64,000 bases of DNA from Streptomyces filipinensis (GTDB taxonomy: Bacteria > Actinomycetota > Actinomycetes > Streptomycetales > Streptomycetaceae). Below, piece after piece: positions 46,066 to 53,805 of the stretch. The stretch lies in assembly GCF_014649495.1 (NCBI RefSeq), contig NZ_BMTD01000012.1, positions 62,001 to 126,000 on the forward strand, read 5' to 3'. The stretch's first letter is position 1, and each line of letters starts with the position of its first letter. The position numbers and the translations under genes were made by a program. The notes beneath the pieces are model-generated. The model saw only the letters and a program-made list of their open reading frames with translations. It was not told the origin of the DNA and ran no database searches.

Positions 46066-47268
46066 TCAGGCGGCTGCGTAGCGGTTGGCGGGGCGGGCGA
46101 GGCCGAGCAGGCCGCGCAGGGTGCCGGCCTCGTAGGCCTCCCGGAAGCGCCCCCGGCGCTGGAGCTCGGGCACCAGGTCGCGACTGATGCGGGGCAGGTC
46201 GTGACCGGCGACGGCGGGCCGCAGCCGGAAACCGGTCAGTCCGCCGGCCGCCCAGTCCTCCAGCAGGTCGGCCAGTTCACCGGCCGTGCCGGTGAAGATC
46301 CGGGCGTCGCTGGTGTACGGCTCCCCCGCGAGCGCGTCCAGCCGGTCCCGCCGCGCCCGCGCCGCTTCCTCGCTGTCGTCGAGGAAGACCACGAGGTCTC
46401 CGAAGACGTGCAGGGTGTCCCCGGCCCGGCCCGCCGTCTGCTGCTCGGCGCGGATCTCGGCGACGATCGCGCGGGCCTGCGCCACGTCGTGCGGGGTGAC
46501 ATAGCCGACGTCCGCCTGCCGGGCCACGAGGCGGTACGGGAGGGTCTGGTGGGCGAGAGCGGTGACCAGCGGCTGGCCCTGGGGCGGGCGCGGGGTGATC
46601 GAGGGGCCCTTGACGTGGAAGAAGCGGCCCTCGAAGTCGATGTAGTGCAGCTTGTCCCGGTCGATGAAGCGGCCCGTGGCCGCGTCCCGGATCTCGGCGT
46701 CGTCCTCCCAGCTGTCCCAGAGCCGGCGCACCACTTCCACGTGGTCGGCGGCCTCGTCGAACAGTTCGGCGACCAGGTCCCGCGCGGCGGGGCTGTCGTA
46801 GGCGTCGATCCGGCCGAGGGTACGGCGGCCGAAGTGGGCCGCCTCGTCCGGCCGGCCGCTGACCTGTACGCGCAGGCCCGCGCGGCCGGTGCTGACGTGG
46901 TCGAGGGTGGCGATGGCCTTGGAGACGTGGAACGGCTCGGTGTGTGTGGCCACCACGGTCGGCACCAGGCCTATGTGCCGGGTGAGCGGGGCGACGCGGG
47001 AGGCGACGAGGACCGCGTCGAGCCGGCCGCGTACCTGGTCGGTGCGCTCGTCGGGGTCGAGGGGGTGTGCGGACTGCGGGCCGAGGCCGTCCTCGATGGT
47101 AACGAAGTCGATGAGGCCGCGTTCGGCCTCGGCGACCAGGCCGGCCCAGTAGCCGGCGGTGAAGAGGTCATGGGGGCGGGCGACCGGCTCGCGCCAGGAG
47201 GCGGGGTGCCAGCCGGTGCCGTCCAGGGCGACGGCGAGGTGCAGGTGGGAAGCGGGAGTTGGGGACAC
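46066..47268 (-). CDS. LLM-class flavin-dependent oxidoreductase
   Basis: 400 residues from a GTG start. The luciferase-like TIM barrel shows LHLAVALDGTGWHPASWR, VTIEDGL, HIGLVPTVVATHTEPFHVSKAIATLDHVSTGRAG (in segments) and LHYIDFEGRFFHVKGPS. It is a paralogue-like partner of the 44663-46042 gene; the pair may act on successive steps or as alternative substrate enzymes. The Cys-type leader peptide at 47377-47487 lies 108 bp upstream with an attenuator-like hairpin between. Confidence 0.9.
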   Translation of the reverse strand: MSPTPASHLHLAVALDGTGWHPASWREPVARPHDLFTAGYWAGLVAEAERGLIDFVTIEDGLGPQSAHPLDPDERTDQVRGRLDAVLVASRVAPLTRHIGLVPTVVATHTEPFHVSKAIATLDHVSTGRAGLRVQVSGRPDEAAHFGRRTLGRIDAYDSPAARDLVAELFDEAADHVEVVRRLWDSWEDDAEIRDAATGRFIDRDKLHYIDFEGRFFHVKGPSITPRPPQGQPLVTALAHQTLPYRLVARQADVGYVTPHDVAQARAIVAEIRAEQQTAGRAGDTLHVFGDLVVFLDDSEEAARARRDRLDALAGEPYTSDARIFTGTAGELADLLEDWAAGGLTGFRLRPAVAGHDLPRISRDLVPELQRRGRFREAYEAGTLRGLLGLARPANRYAAA

Positions 47269-47346
47269 GTCGGTGCCTTCCTTGATGTCCGTGTGAGAAC
47301 ACCGGCTCGCGGCGCGGGACGTCGGCGGGGGCGAGCGCGGCAGGAG

Positions 47347-47378
47347 GAGTCCCTGGCCGAGGGGCCGGGGAGGGACTC
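47347..47378 (-). terminator. Attenuator-like hairpin after the leader peptide
   Basis: GAGTCCCT (47347-47354) pairs with AGGGACTC (47371-47378). An inner GGCC/GGCC pair extends it. The outer arm overlaps the stop codon of the leader peptide (47377-47379), so a ribosome stalled or terminating there would change whether the hairpin forms. Confidence 0.65.
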
Positions 47379-47487
47379 AGCGGCGACAGAGCGCGGCGGA
47401 CACGCGCTGCAGGTCTATGTGCGGCCGGGAGTGCAGACGGACGGAGCGGTACGGGTGCGGGGCACGCGGCGGGAACGCACGGGGCAC
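47377..47487 (-). CDS. Cys-type leader peptide 1
   Basis: 36 residues from GTG 47487, preceded by GGAGGTGA. The C-terminal half reads RPHIDLQRVSAALCRR, matching the (H)IDLLRVSSALC pattern of the short putative leader peptides known upstream of sulfur-assimilation genes in Streptomyces. A single Cys codon sits three codons from the stop. Slow decoding of that Cys when cysteine is scarce could alter the hairpin at 47347-47378 and let the monooxygenase genes be transcribed. Confidence 0.8.
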   Translation of the reverse strand: MPRAFPPRAPHPYRSVRLHSRPHIDLQRVSAALCRR

Positions 47488-47617
47488 GGCCGTCACCTCC
47501 GTCGGTCGGTCGCGGCGGGCCGGGACGGCGTCCGCCTGTCGGTTCTCGTCATGACGTCCAACGCTCCGCCGGCGCCGGTTGTTCCCGTGCCGCGCGCGCC
47601 CGCCGGGTGAGGGCCGG

Positions 47618-48637
47618 TCAGGAGTTGCCGAGCGGCAGACCGGGCGGGTTGACCTGCGATGTGGTGACGGCCTCGTCGGAGAGGTGGTAGGCGGCCAGCC
47701 ACCGGGCGTACTGGCCGCTTCGGATCAGGTGGTTGACGGCGTCCGCGATCGGCTCGGCCAGTCCGCTGTCCTTCTTGGTGGTGGCCGCGATCAGGCCCTG
47801 GAGGCTCGCGCCGGCGCCGGAGAACGTGCCCGCGCTGCGGGTCGGGTCGGGCGACCCGGCGGTCTGGGCGACGTGGTAGGCGACCCCGGGGTTGGCCGCG
47901 AAGTAGGCGTCGATCCTGCCGCCGGTCAGCGCCAGGTAGGTGGCGTTCTTGCTGGCGTAGTGCTTGACGGTGAGGGTCTTGCCCTCCTTCTTCAGCTTCG
48001 CCTGCCACTCCAGGAGGATCTTCTCCTGGTTGGTGCCGTTGTCGACGGCGACCGTCCGGCCGGCGAGGTTCTCGTAGCGGCCGTCGAAGTTCCAGGTGCT
48101 CTTCTTCAGCACCTCGAAGCCGACGTTGTCCTTGCGGTAGGAGGCGAAGTCGTACTTCTTCTTGCGTTCCTCGGTGTCGGTGATGTTGGCGAAGCCGACG
48201 TCGGCCTTGCCGCTGTCGATGCCGACGAACATGTTCTCCCAGGTGGCGTTGGACACCTGGGGCTTGAGTCCGAGGACGGCCGCGACCAGGCGGCCGAAGT
48301 CCGGCTCCGCGCCGGTGAGCGTCTTCTGGTCGCCGCCGATGTAGGCGAGTGGCGGGAAGCCGTCGGGCAGCGCGCCCACCACGATCTTCAGGGTGCCGCT
48401 CCTGCGGACCGCGGCGGGCAGTTCGGCGCTGATGGACTTGACCTCGGAGACCTTCAGCGCGGTCTGCCGGGCCGCGCCGTTGGACACCCTGCCCACGGTC
48501 ACCGTGCCGGCGGTGTCGGTCGTGGTGGCGGCGTCGCTGTCACCCCCGCAGGCGGCGAGCCCGGTGGCGAGGGTGGCGACCGCGGTCGCCGCGGTGATGC
48601 CGCGTATCAGGCTGCGTCGGGAGAGCTGGGTGGGCAT
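47618..48637 (-). CDS. Polar solute ABC transporter substrate-binding lipoprotein
   Basis: 339 residues. The Tat-like N-terminus LSRRSLIRGITA leads into a lipobox (ATGLAAC, Cys about 30). The family 3 SBP fold is indicated by GTLKIVVGALPDGFPPLAYIGGD (in pieces), FVGIDSGKADVGFANITDTEERKKKYDFASYR and LAGRTVAVDNGTNQEKIL. Family 3 binds amino acids and opines. In this context a sulfur-containing amino acid or sulfonate derivative is likely. It is cotranscribed with an ATPase and a permease upstream in transcription order (50448 to 47618). Confidence 0.93.
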   Translation of the reverse strand: MPTQLSRRSLIRGITAATAVATLATGLAACGGDSDAATTTDTAGTVTVGRVSNGAARQTALKVSEVKSISAELPAAVRRSGTLKIVVGALPDGFPPLAYIGGDQKTLTGAEPDFGRLVAAVLGLKPQVSNATWENMFVGIDSGKADVGFANITDTEERKKKYDFASYRKDNVGFEVLKKSTWNFDGRYENLAGRTVAVDNGTNQEKILLEWQAKLKKEGKTLTVKHYASKNATYLALTGGRIDAYFAANPGVAYHVAQTAGSPDPTRSAGTFSGAGASLQGLIAATTKKDSGLAEPIADAVNHLIRSGQYARWLAAYHLSDEAVTTSQVNPPGLPLGNS

Positions 48638-48679
48638 GGCTGTCCTTGTCGTTCGGGTTCACGGGGGGCGTACGGGCGG

Positions 48680-49471
48680 TCAGAGGACCTTCGCGAGGAA
48701 GTCCCGGGTGCGCGCGTGGCGCGGCGTGTCCAGGACTTCCCGGGGCGGGCCCTGTTCGACGATCCGGCCGCCGTCGATGAAGACGATCCGGTCGGCGACC
48801 TCGCGGGCGAAGGCGATCTCGTGGGTGACGATGACCAGGGTGGTGCCGCTGGTGGCGAGGTCCTTGATGACGGAGAGCACCTCGCCGACCAGTTCGGGGT
48901 CGAGCGCGGACGTGGGCTCGTCGAAGAGGATGATGCCGGGGCGCAGCGCGAGGGCGCGTGCGATGGCGACCCGCTGCTGCTGTCCGCCGGACAGCTGGCG
49001 CGGATAGGCGTCGGTACGGTCGCCGAGGCCGACCCGGGTGAGCAGCTCGCGGGCGCGCTCACGGGCCTCGGGCCGGGCGAGGCGGCCGGTGGCGACGGGC
49101 GCGGCGGCGACGTTGTCGAGGACGGTCAGATGCGGGAAGAGGTTGAAGTTCTGGAAGACGAACCCGATGCGGCTGCGCTGGGCCAGGAGTGCGCGTTCGC
49201 TCAGCTCCCGGAGCCGTCCGCCGCTGCCGCGCCTGACGCCGATCAGCTCGCCGCCGACGCTGACATGGCCGGCCTCGGGCTTCTCCAGGTGGTTGATGAC
49301 CCGCAGCAGGGTGGACTTGCCGGAGCCGGACGGGCCGATGACGACGGTGACCTCGCCGGGGCGCACGGTCAGGTCGATGCCGTCGAGCACACGATGGGCG
49401 CCGTACCACTTGTGGACGTCGTGGACCTCCAGCGCGGCCGGGGTCGTCTCCAGAGTGCCGTCGGCGGTCAT
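48680..49471 (-). CDS. Amino-acid-type ABC transporter ATPase
   Basis: 263 residues. Walker A IGPSGSGKST, Q-loop FVFQNFNLFPHL, signature LSGGQQQR, Walker B ILFDEPTSALD and H-loop VTHEI are all intact. It is of the GlnQ/HisP type that pairs with polar amino acid permeases. ATG 49471 overlaps the permease stop by 4 bp. Confidence 0.96.
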   Translation of the reverse strand: MTADGTLETTPAALEVHDVHKWYGAHRVLDGIDLTVRPGEVTVVIGPSGSGKSTLLRVINHLEKPEAGHVSVGGELIGVRRGSGGRLRELSERALLAQRSRIGFVFQNFNLFPHLTVLDNVAAAPVATGRLARPEARERARELLTRVGLGDRTDAYPRQLSGGQQQRVAIARALALRPGIILFDEPTSALDPELVGEVLSVIKDLATSGTTLVIVTHEIAFAREVADRIVFIDGGRIVEQGPPREVLDTPRHARTRDFLAKVL

Positions 49472-50448
49472 ACGGCGGCCTCCCTGCCCGCTCGGGCCCG
49501 GAGTGCGGCGAGGCCCGCGCGCGCCTTCTGCAGCGGGGTCGGCGGCAGGGTGCGGGTGGCGCCCCGCGCGAAGTACCGCTCGACGTAGAACTGGACGACG
49601 GACACGGCGCTGGTGAGGATCAGGTACCAGACGGTGGCGACCAGCAGCAGCGGCACGATGTCGCCGGGGTAGGTGCTGCCCATGGTCTGCACGGAGCCGA
49701 ACAGGTCGAGCAGCGACACGTAGAAGACCAGTGAGGTGCTCTTGACCAGGCCGATGAGCTGGTTGACGTAGTTCGGCGTGATGGACCTCAGGGCCTGCGG
49801 GAGGACGATCCGGGTGAACTGGTAGCCCCTGGGCAGCCCGAGCGCGGCCGCCGCCTCGTGCTGCCCCTGGTCGACGGAGAGGACGCCGCCGCGGACGACC
49901 TCCGCCGCGTACGCCGCCTCGTTGAGGCTGAGCCCGACCACGGCGACGGTCATGTCGGTGGCGAGCTTCGACTCGTCGAAGGTGACGAAGGCGGGGCCGA
50001 AGGGGATGCCCAGGCTCAACGTCTTGTACAGGGCCGAGAAGTTGTAGAGGAAGATCAGGACCACGATCAGCGGCACCGAGCGGAACAGCCAGGTGTAGGT
50101 CCAGCTCACGGCGCTCAGCACGGGGCTGCCCGACTGCCGTGCGAGGGCCAGCAGGACGCCGCCGAGCAGCCCCAGCACGGCGCTGAGCGCGGCGACTTCG
50201 AGGGTGACGAGGAGTCCGTCGAGGACGGCGGGCCGCAGGAACCAGTAGCGGAAGCGGTCCCACTGGTAGAACGGGTTGGTGGCCAGTCCGTGCAGGATCT
50301 GCGCGACGACGACGAGGACGGCGGCGGTGGCGATCCACCGGCCGGGCCGGCGCAGCGGCTGAACACGCTGTGCGGCAGGCGGTTTTGACGGAGTGTCGGC
50401 GAGCGGCGCCTCGGCGAGGGAGACGGCGGCGCCTGGGGGTTCACTCAT
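49468..50448 (-). CDS. Polar amino acid-type ABC transporter permease
   Basis: 326 residues. About five membrane helices follow a 40-residue cytoplasmic N-terminus. The His/Glu/Gln family signature EVVRGGVLSVDQGQHEAAAALGL and the EAA-like loop RIVLPQALRSITPNYVNQLIGLVKST (in parts) are present. It is the first structural gene of the transporter, 202 bp downstream of leader peptide 2 and a SAM-IV-like riboswitch. Confidence 0.95.
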   Translation of the reverse strand: MSEPPGAAVSLAEAPLADTPSKPPAAQRVQPLRRPGRWIATAAVLVVVAQILHGLATNPFYQWDRFRYWFLRPAVLDGLLVTLEVAALSAVLGLLGGVLLALARQSGSPVLSAVSWTYTWLFRSVPLIVVLIFLYNFSALYKTLSLGIPFGPAFVTFDESKLATDMTVAVVGLSLNEAAYAAEVVRGGVLSVDQGQHEAAAALGLPRGYQFTRIVLPQALRSITPNYVNQLIGLVKSTSLVFYVSLLDLFGSVQTMGSTYPGDIVPLLLVATVWYLILTSAVSVVQFYVERYFARGATRTLPPTPLQKARAGLAALRARAGREAAV

Positions 50449-50650
50449 GGCGGGCTCCGGCGGATTCGGACACCCCGGGACCGCGGCGGGCCGGTGCGGG
50501 CCGCGACGGCGCTACGGCACGAGGCGGCGCACGGCGGCGCGCGGGAACCGGGGGCTGGGCGGGCGACGGCACAGCGCGGGATCGGTGTGCCTGAGGGACG
50601 CGGGGCTGACGGAGGCGCGGGCCGCGAAGGGCGCGGGCGGGACGGGGAGC

Positions 50651-50803
50651 TCAGCCCCGGCAGCGGGCACAGCCCGGCGCGGTGGTACACAGAGCGCTGT
50701 TGACGCGGAGCAGATCGACGGCGCGGTCGGCGACGAGGAGCCCGGCGTACGACCGTACGCGGCCCTGGGGGCGGCTCAGGGCCGTCCTGGGAGCTGCGTG
50801 CAT
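50651..50803 (-). CDS. Cys-type leader peptide 2
   Basis: 50 residues from ATG 50803 behind AGGTGA. It contains RAVDLLRVNSALC, the same core as leaders 1 and 3. Three Cys occur in the last 14 residues (ALCTTAPGCARCRG). It lies between the SAM-IV-like riboswitch and the transporter genes. Two controls would therefore act in series: SAM in the RNA, then Cys supply through translation. Confidence 0.72.
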   Translation of the reverse strand: MHAAPRTALSRPQGRVRSYAGLLVADRAVDLLRVNSALCTTAPGCARCRG

Positions 50804-50823
50804 GGCGTCACCTGTCACTGTCC

Positions 50824-50837
50824 GGCCCCGCGGGGCC
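50824..50837 (-). promoter_or_regulatory. Expression-platform hairpin
   Basis: GGCCCCGCGGGGCC is a perfect palindrome directly between the riboswitch and the ribosome binding site of leader 2. It could be the terminator or sequestering stem of the switch. Confidence 0.45.
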
Positions 50838-50869
50838 CTCGCGCTTACCGAAAACGTCTGTTCCGGTCC

Positions 50870-50948
50870 GGTCCTCACCTGGGGCACCCCACCGCGATGC
50901 GAGGGTTGCCGGTCAGCGAGCCAGGGCTTGGCGCTGACGCTCATGACC
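50870..50948 (-). ncRNA. SAM-IV-type riboswitch
   Basis: On the minus strand the element starts GGTCATGAGC and ends GGTGAGGACC, so GGTC/GACC close the P1 stem. The conserved core includes CCGGCAACCCTC and GGGGTGCCCCAGGTGAGGACC in two pieces, with an intervening GCCAAGCCCTGGC arm. This matches from memory the SAM-IV (and related SAM-I) class restricted to actinobacteria. SAM binding would repress the transporter operon downstream. The predicted transcript from 50961-50990 begins just before it. Confidence 0.8.
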
Positions 50949-50960
50949 GTTCTGAGCCGT

Positions 50961-50990
50961 AAGTAAGTCAGCCGTCCGTCCGAATGTCAA
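50961..50990 (-). promoter_or_regulatory. Promoter of riboswitch-controlled operon
   Basis: On the minus strand a consensus -35 TTGACA (50990-50985) is followed by an 18-bp spacer and TTACTT (50966-50961). The start would fall a few nt before the riboswitch at 50948. Confidence 0.6.
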
Positions 50991-51025
50991 CGGCCGTCCG
51001 CCCACTGGACATCATCTGACCGCTC

Positions 51026-51913
51026 TCACCTGCGGGAAGTACCCCCGGCATCCGCGGCGTGGCCCGCCCAGTCCAGGATCTGGACAGCGGCTCCGGCAGC
51101 TTCCAGACCCCTGCAACGGCCGTGGTGCCGACGGGAGATGCCGTCGAGGTCGAGGTGGCGGCCGAAGGCCGGGTGGGCGGCGAGCCGGCGGGCGTAGGCC
51201 CACAGGGCGCCGTGGCCGGCGATGCGGTGCACGGCGCAGGCGTCCAGGTGACAGCGGTGGACGGTGTCCAACTGCACCAGCGCCGCCCACAGTTCCACGT
51301 CGGCCGCGGTGAGCCGGTCGTCGACCAGGTACTCCTCACCGGCCAGCCGGTTCTCCAGCCGGCCCAGGGTGTCGAGGAGCACGTCGAGGGCGGCGGCCCG
51401 CTCGGCCGGGTCGCCGCCGGCCTGCCCGGCGCGCTGCGCGGCCTCCTCGACCCCTTCGGAGCACATCCGCTCGGCGGCCTCGATCACCGACTCCAGGCCG
51501 CGGGGGTAGAGGGAGACCCGCCCCTCGTGCGGGAAGCGGTCGAGGTCGCGCAGGATGTCGGGGGCGTGGGTACTGACGATCCGGCCGGACCAGTCGTCGC
51601 TGAGCACGGGTCCGAGAGCGGGGCCGGTGTAGTGGTGGGCGCTCGCCTCGTACAGCGGGCGCAGCGCGGAGTGACCGCCGCCGGGACAGTCGGGGACGGC
51701 GGGCAGGAGGCTGACCGGACAGCCGTCGTCGAGGCCGAGGAGGCTGTGGCCGACGGCGAGGCGCAGTCCGTCGGGGCAGGCGGTGGACAGATGGAGCCGG
51801 TAGCGGTGCGGCACGGCGTGGTGGCCGCTGCGCGCGTCCCGCCCGAGCCGGCCGCGGAAGACGGGGGCGGCGCGGTGGACGGGCGGGACGGCGGCGAGCT
51901 GGGTGATGGACAT
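51026..51913 (-). CDS. Glutathionyl-hydroquinone reductase-like (xi-class GST) protein
   Basis: 295 residues. The N-terminal thioredoxin-like part has STACPDGLRLAVGHSLLGLDD, where the xi-class enzymes have CPWA; the Cys is kept but the WA is not. The C-terminal helical GST domain shows RLENRLAGEEYLVDDRLTAADVELWAALVQLDTVH, in pieces, typical of YqjG/ECM4. Streptomyces uses mycothiol and not glutathione, so a different thiol substrate is likely. It follows leader 3 by 78 bp and belongs to the sulfur locus. Confidence 0.85.
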   Translation of the reverse strand: MSITQLAAVPPVHRAAPVFRGRLGRDARSGHHAVPHRYRLHLSTACPDGLRLAVGHSLLGLDDGCPVSLLPAVPDCPGGGHSALRPLYEASAHHYTGPALGPVLSDDWSGRIVSTHAPDILRDLDRFPHEGRVSLYPRGLESVIEAAERMCSEGVEEAAQRAGQAGGDPAERAAALDVLLDTLGRLENRLAGEEYLVDDRLTAADVELWAALVQLDTVHRCHLDACAVHRIAGHGALWAYARRLAAHPAFGRHLDLDGISRRHHGRCRGLEAAGAAVQILDWAGHAADAGGTSRR

Positions 51914-51991
51914 GCGTCTCCCCGGGTCGTGGGCATGCGAAGGTGCGCGCCGGCGAGCGGCACGGGGCCGGTGGGCGCCAGGGGCCCCGGC

Positions 51992-52114
51992 TCAGCGGTG
52001 GAGGCTGATGGCGCTGCAGACGCGCAGCAGATCGATGTGACGGCGGGAGGTGAGCAGGGGGGCGCGCAGCGGTGTACGGCCCTTTCGGCCGGTGACCGCT
52101 TCGAGGCGCCTCAT
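51992..52114 (-). CDS. Cys-type leader peptide 3
   Basis: 40 residues from ATG 52114 behind a GGTAGGAA ribosome binding site. It ends SRRHIDLLRVCSAISLHR, with the core motif RHIDLLRV shared with leaders 1 and 2; here the only Cys directly follows RV. The upstream CCTAGTGAACAGGTAGG segment probably holds the -10 region. It precedes the GST-like gene. Confidence 0.75.
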   Translation of the reverse strand: MRRLEAVTGRKGRTPLRAPLLTSRRHIDLLRVCSAISLHR

Positions 52115-52273
52115 GATTTCCTACCTGTTCACTAGGATTCCCTGACTGGAGTGTCGATCCGGCTCAAGTCGGCGTCAAGGGGGCGTCCACGCCTGGAAAC
52201 AGGTGTCGTGTGCGGCGCCGGTCGGGCGGAGTCGGGGCCCCATGTCTTCCGAGGTCTCCTCAGAACCAGCGCC

Positions 52274-52282
52274 ATGTGACAT
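52274..52282. promoter_or_regulatory. ATGTGACAT candidate GntR site
   Basis: ATGT-G-ACAT is a perfect 9-bp palindrome 10 bp ahead of the first hydroxyproline gene. A related dyad lies upstream of the deaminase gene (55258-55273), and a GTGACATG lies at the start of the GntR gene (57227-57234). A shared repressor site is likely. Confidence 0.5.
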
Positions 52283-52291
52283 AGTACTGAC

Positions 52292-53506
52292 GTGCCGAAG
52301 CGACTGACCTGCGACGTCGTGGTCGTAGGAGCCGGAATGGTAGGCGCGGCCTGCGCGTGGTACGCCGCGCGGGCCGGCCTCGACGTACGAGTGGTGGACC
52401 GGGGCCCGGTGGCCGGCGGCACCACCGGGGCGGGTGAGGGCAACCTGCTGGTCTCCGACAAGGAACCCGGCCCCGAGCTCGATCTCGCCCTGCTGTCCGC
52501 CCGGTTGTGGGCACAGCTGGGCGACGAACTGGGCACGGCGTTCGAATACGAACCCAAGGGCGGCCTGGTCGTCGCCGCCACCCCGGACGCCCTCACCGCG
52601 CTGCACGCGTTCGCCGACGGCCAGCGGTCCGCCGGAGTCGTGGCGGACCCGGTCCGCGCGGACCAACTCCCTTCCCTGGAACCCCACCTGGCCACCGGCC
52701 AGGCGGGCGGCGTGTTCTATCCGCAGGACGCCCAGGTCATGCCCGCCCTCGCCGCCGCCCATCTGCTCCGCGCCTCCGGCGCCCGTCTGCACACCGGCCG
52801 GACCGTGACCGGCGTGCTGCGCACGGCCGACGGCACGGTGGCCGGGGTGCGCACCGACCGCGGCGACCTGCACGCACCGGCGGTGGTGAACGCGGCCGGC
52901 ACCTGGGGCGGCGACCTCGCGGCGCTCGCCGGCGTCCGGCTGCCGGTGCTCCCCCGGCGCGGCTTCGTCCTGGTCACCGAGCCGCTGCCGCGGACGGTCC
53001 GGCACAAGGTGTACGCCGCGGACTACGTGGCCGACGTCGCCAGCGACTCGGCCGCCCTGCGCACCTCCCCGGTGGTGGAGGGCACGGCCGCCGGACCGGT
53101 GCTGATCGGTGCCAGCCGGGAGCGGGTCGGCTTCGACCGCTCACTGTCGCTCGCGGCGGTACGGGCGCTCGCGGCCGGGGCGATCGGACTGTTCCCGTTC
53201 CTGGAGCGGGTGCGCGCGCTGCGCACGTACGCGGGCTTTCGGCCGTACCTGCCCGACCACCTTCCGGCGATCGGCCCCGACCCCCGCGCGCCGGGCCTCT
53301 TCCACGCGTGCGGGCACGAGGGCGCCGGCATCGGACTGGCCGTCGGCACCGGGCAGTTGATCGCGCAGCGACTCACCGGGAAGACACCGGAGCTGGATCT
53401 CACGCCGTTCCGTCCGGAGCGGTTCGAGTCCTGTGAGGAACACGAGACCTCCGGGGACTCCGAGGACTTCAAGGACCACGACACCGACGGAGGCGACACG
53501 CCGTGA
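52292..53506 (+). CDS. D-hydroxyproline dehydrogenase-type FAD subunit (DadA/HcnC-like)
   Basis: 404 residues from GTG. The DAO fold starts VVVVGAGMVGAACAWYAARAG, with VDRGPVAGGTTGAGEGNLL and, near the C-terminus, HACGHEGAGIGLAVGTGQLIAQRLTGK (in pieces). In clusters with a ferredoxin-like and a second FAD subunit, such proteins are the beta subunit of D-hydroxyproline dehydrogenase or opine/octopine oxidase. The flanking DHDPS-like deaminase and epimerase fix the pathway. The acidic C-terminal tail (about 385-404) is atypical. The stop overlaps the next gene by 4 bp. Confidence 0.9.
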   Translation: MPKRLTCDVVVVGAGMVGAACAWYAARAGLDVRVVDRGPVAGGTTGAGEGNLLVSDKEPGPELDLALLSARLWAQLGDELGTAFEYEPKGGLVVAATPDALTALHAFADGQRSAGVVADPVRADQLPSLEPHLATGQAGGVFYPQDAQVMPALAAAHLLRASGARLHTGRTVTGVLRTADGTVAGVRTDRGDLHAPAVVNAAGTWGGDLAALAGVRLPVLPRRGFVLVTEPLPRTVRHKVYAADYVADVASDSAALRTSPVVEGTAAGPVLIGASRERVGFDRSLSLAAVRALAAGAIGLFPFLERVRALRTYAGFRPYLPDHLPAIGPDPRAPGLFHACGHEGAGIGLAVGTGQLIAQRLTGKTPELDLTPFRPERFESCEEHETSGDSEDFKDHDTDGGDTP

Positions 53507-53805
53507 ACCCCCTGGAGCTGGCCCGGGCCCGGCCGGACGAGGCCTTCACCGTCACCTTCGACGGCCGCCCCCTCGCCGTCCTGCCCGGGCAGACGGCCGC
53601 GGCGGCGCTGTGGGCGGCGGGCGTCACGGCCTGGCGCAGCACCCGCGGCACCGGCCGGCCCCGCGGCGTCTTCTGCGGGATCGGGGTGTGCTTCGACTGC
53701 CTGGTGACGGTCAACGGCCGGGCGAACCAGCGGGCCTGCCTGGTGCCGCTGCGGCCGGGCGACGAGATCCGCACACAGGAGGGGACGGGACGGGACCATG
53801 AGTGA
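53503..53805 (+). CDS. 2Fe-2S subunit of the hydroxyproline dehydrogenase (HcnA-like)
   Basis: 100 residues. The ferredoxin-like fold has CGIGVCFDCLVTVNG and a fourth Cys in ACLVPLRPGD, giving one [2Fe-2S] cluster. Start and stop overlap both neighbours (GTGA, and 8 bp with the next gene), the usual arrangement of the three-subunit dehydrogenase. Confidence 0.9.
   Translation: MNPLELARARPDEAFTVTFDGRPLAVLPGQTAAAALWAAGVTAWRSTRGTGRPRGVFCGIGVCFDCLVTVNGRANQRACLVPLRPGDEIRTQEGTGRDHE

Noticed and set aside
50449-50650. Minus-strand stretch coding RHTDPALCRR that resembles a fourth Cys leader
   Set aside because: It has no start codon with a ribosome binding site, the core IDLLRV is absent, and it is only a short part of a long biased frame.
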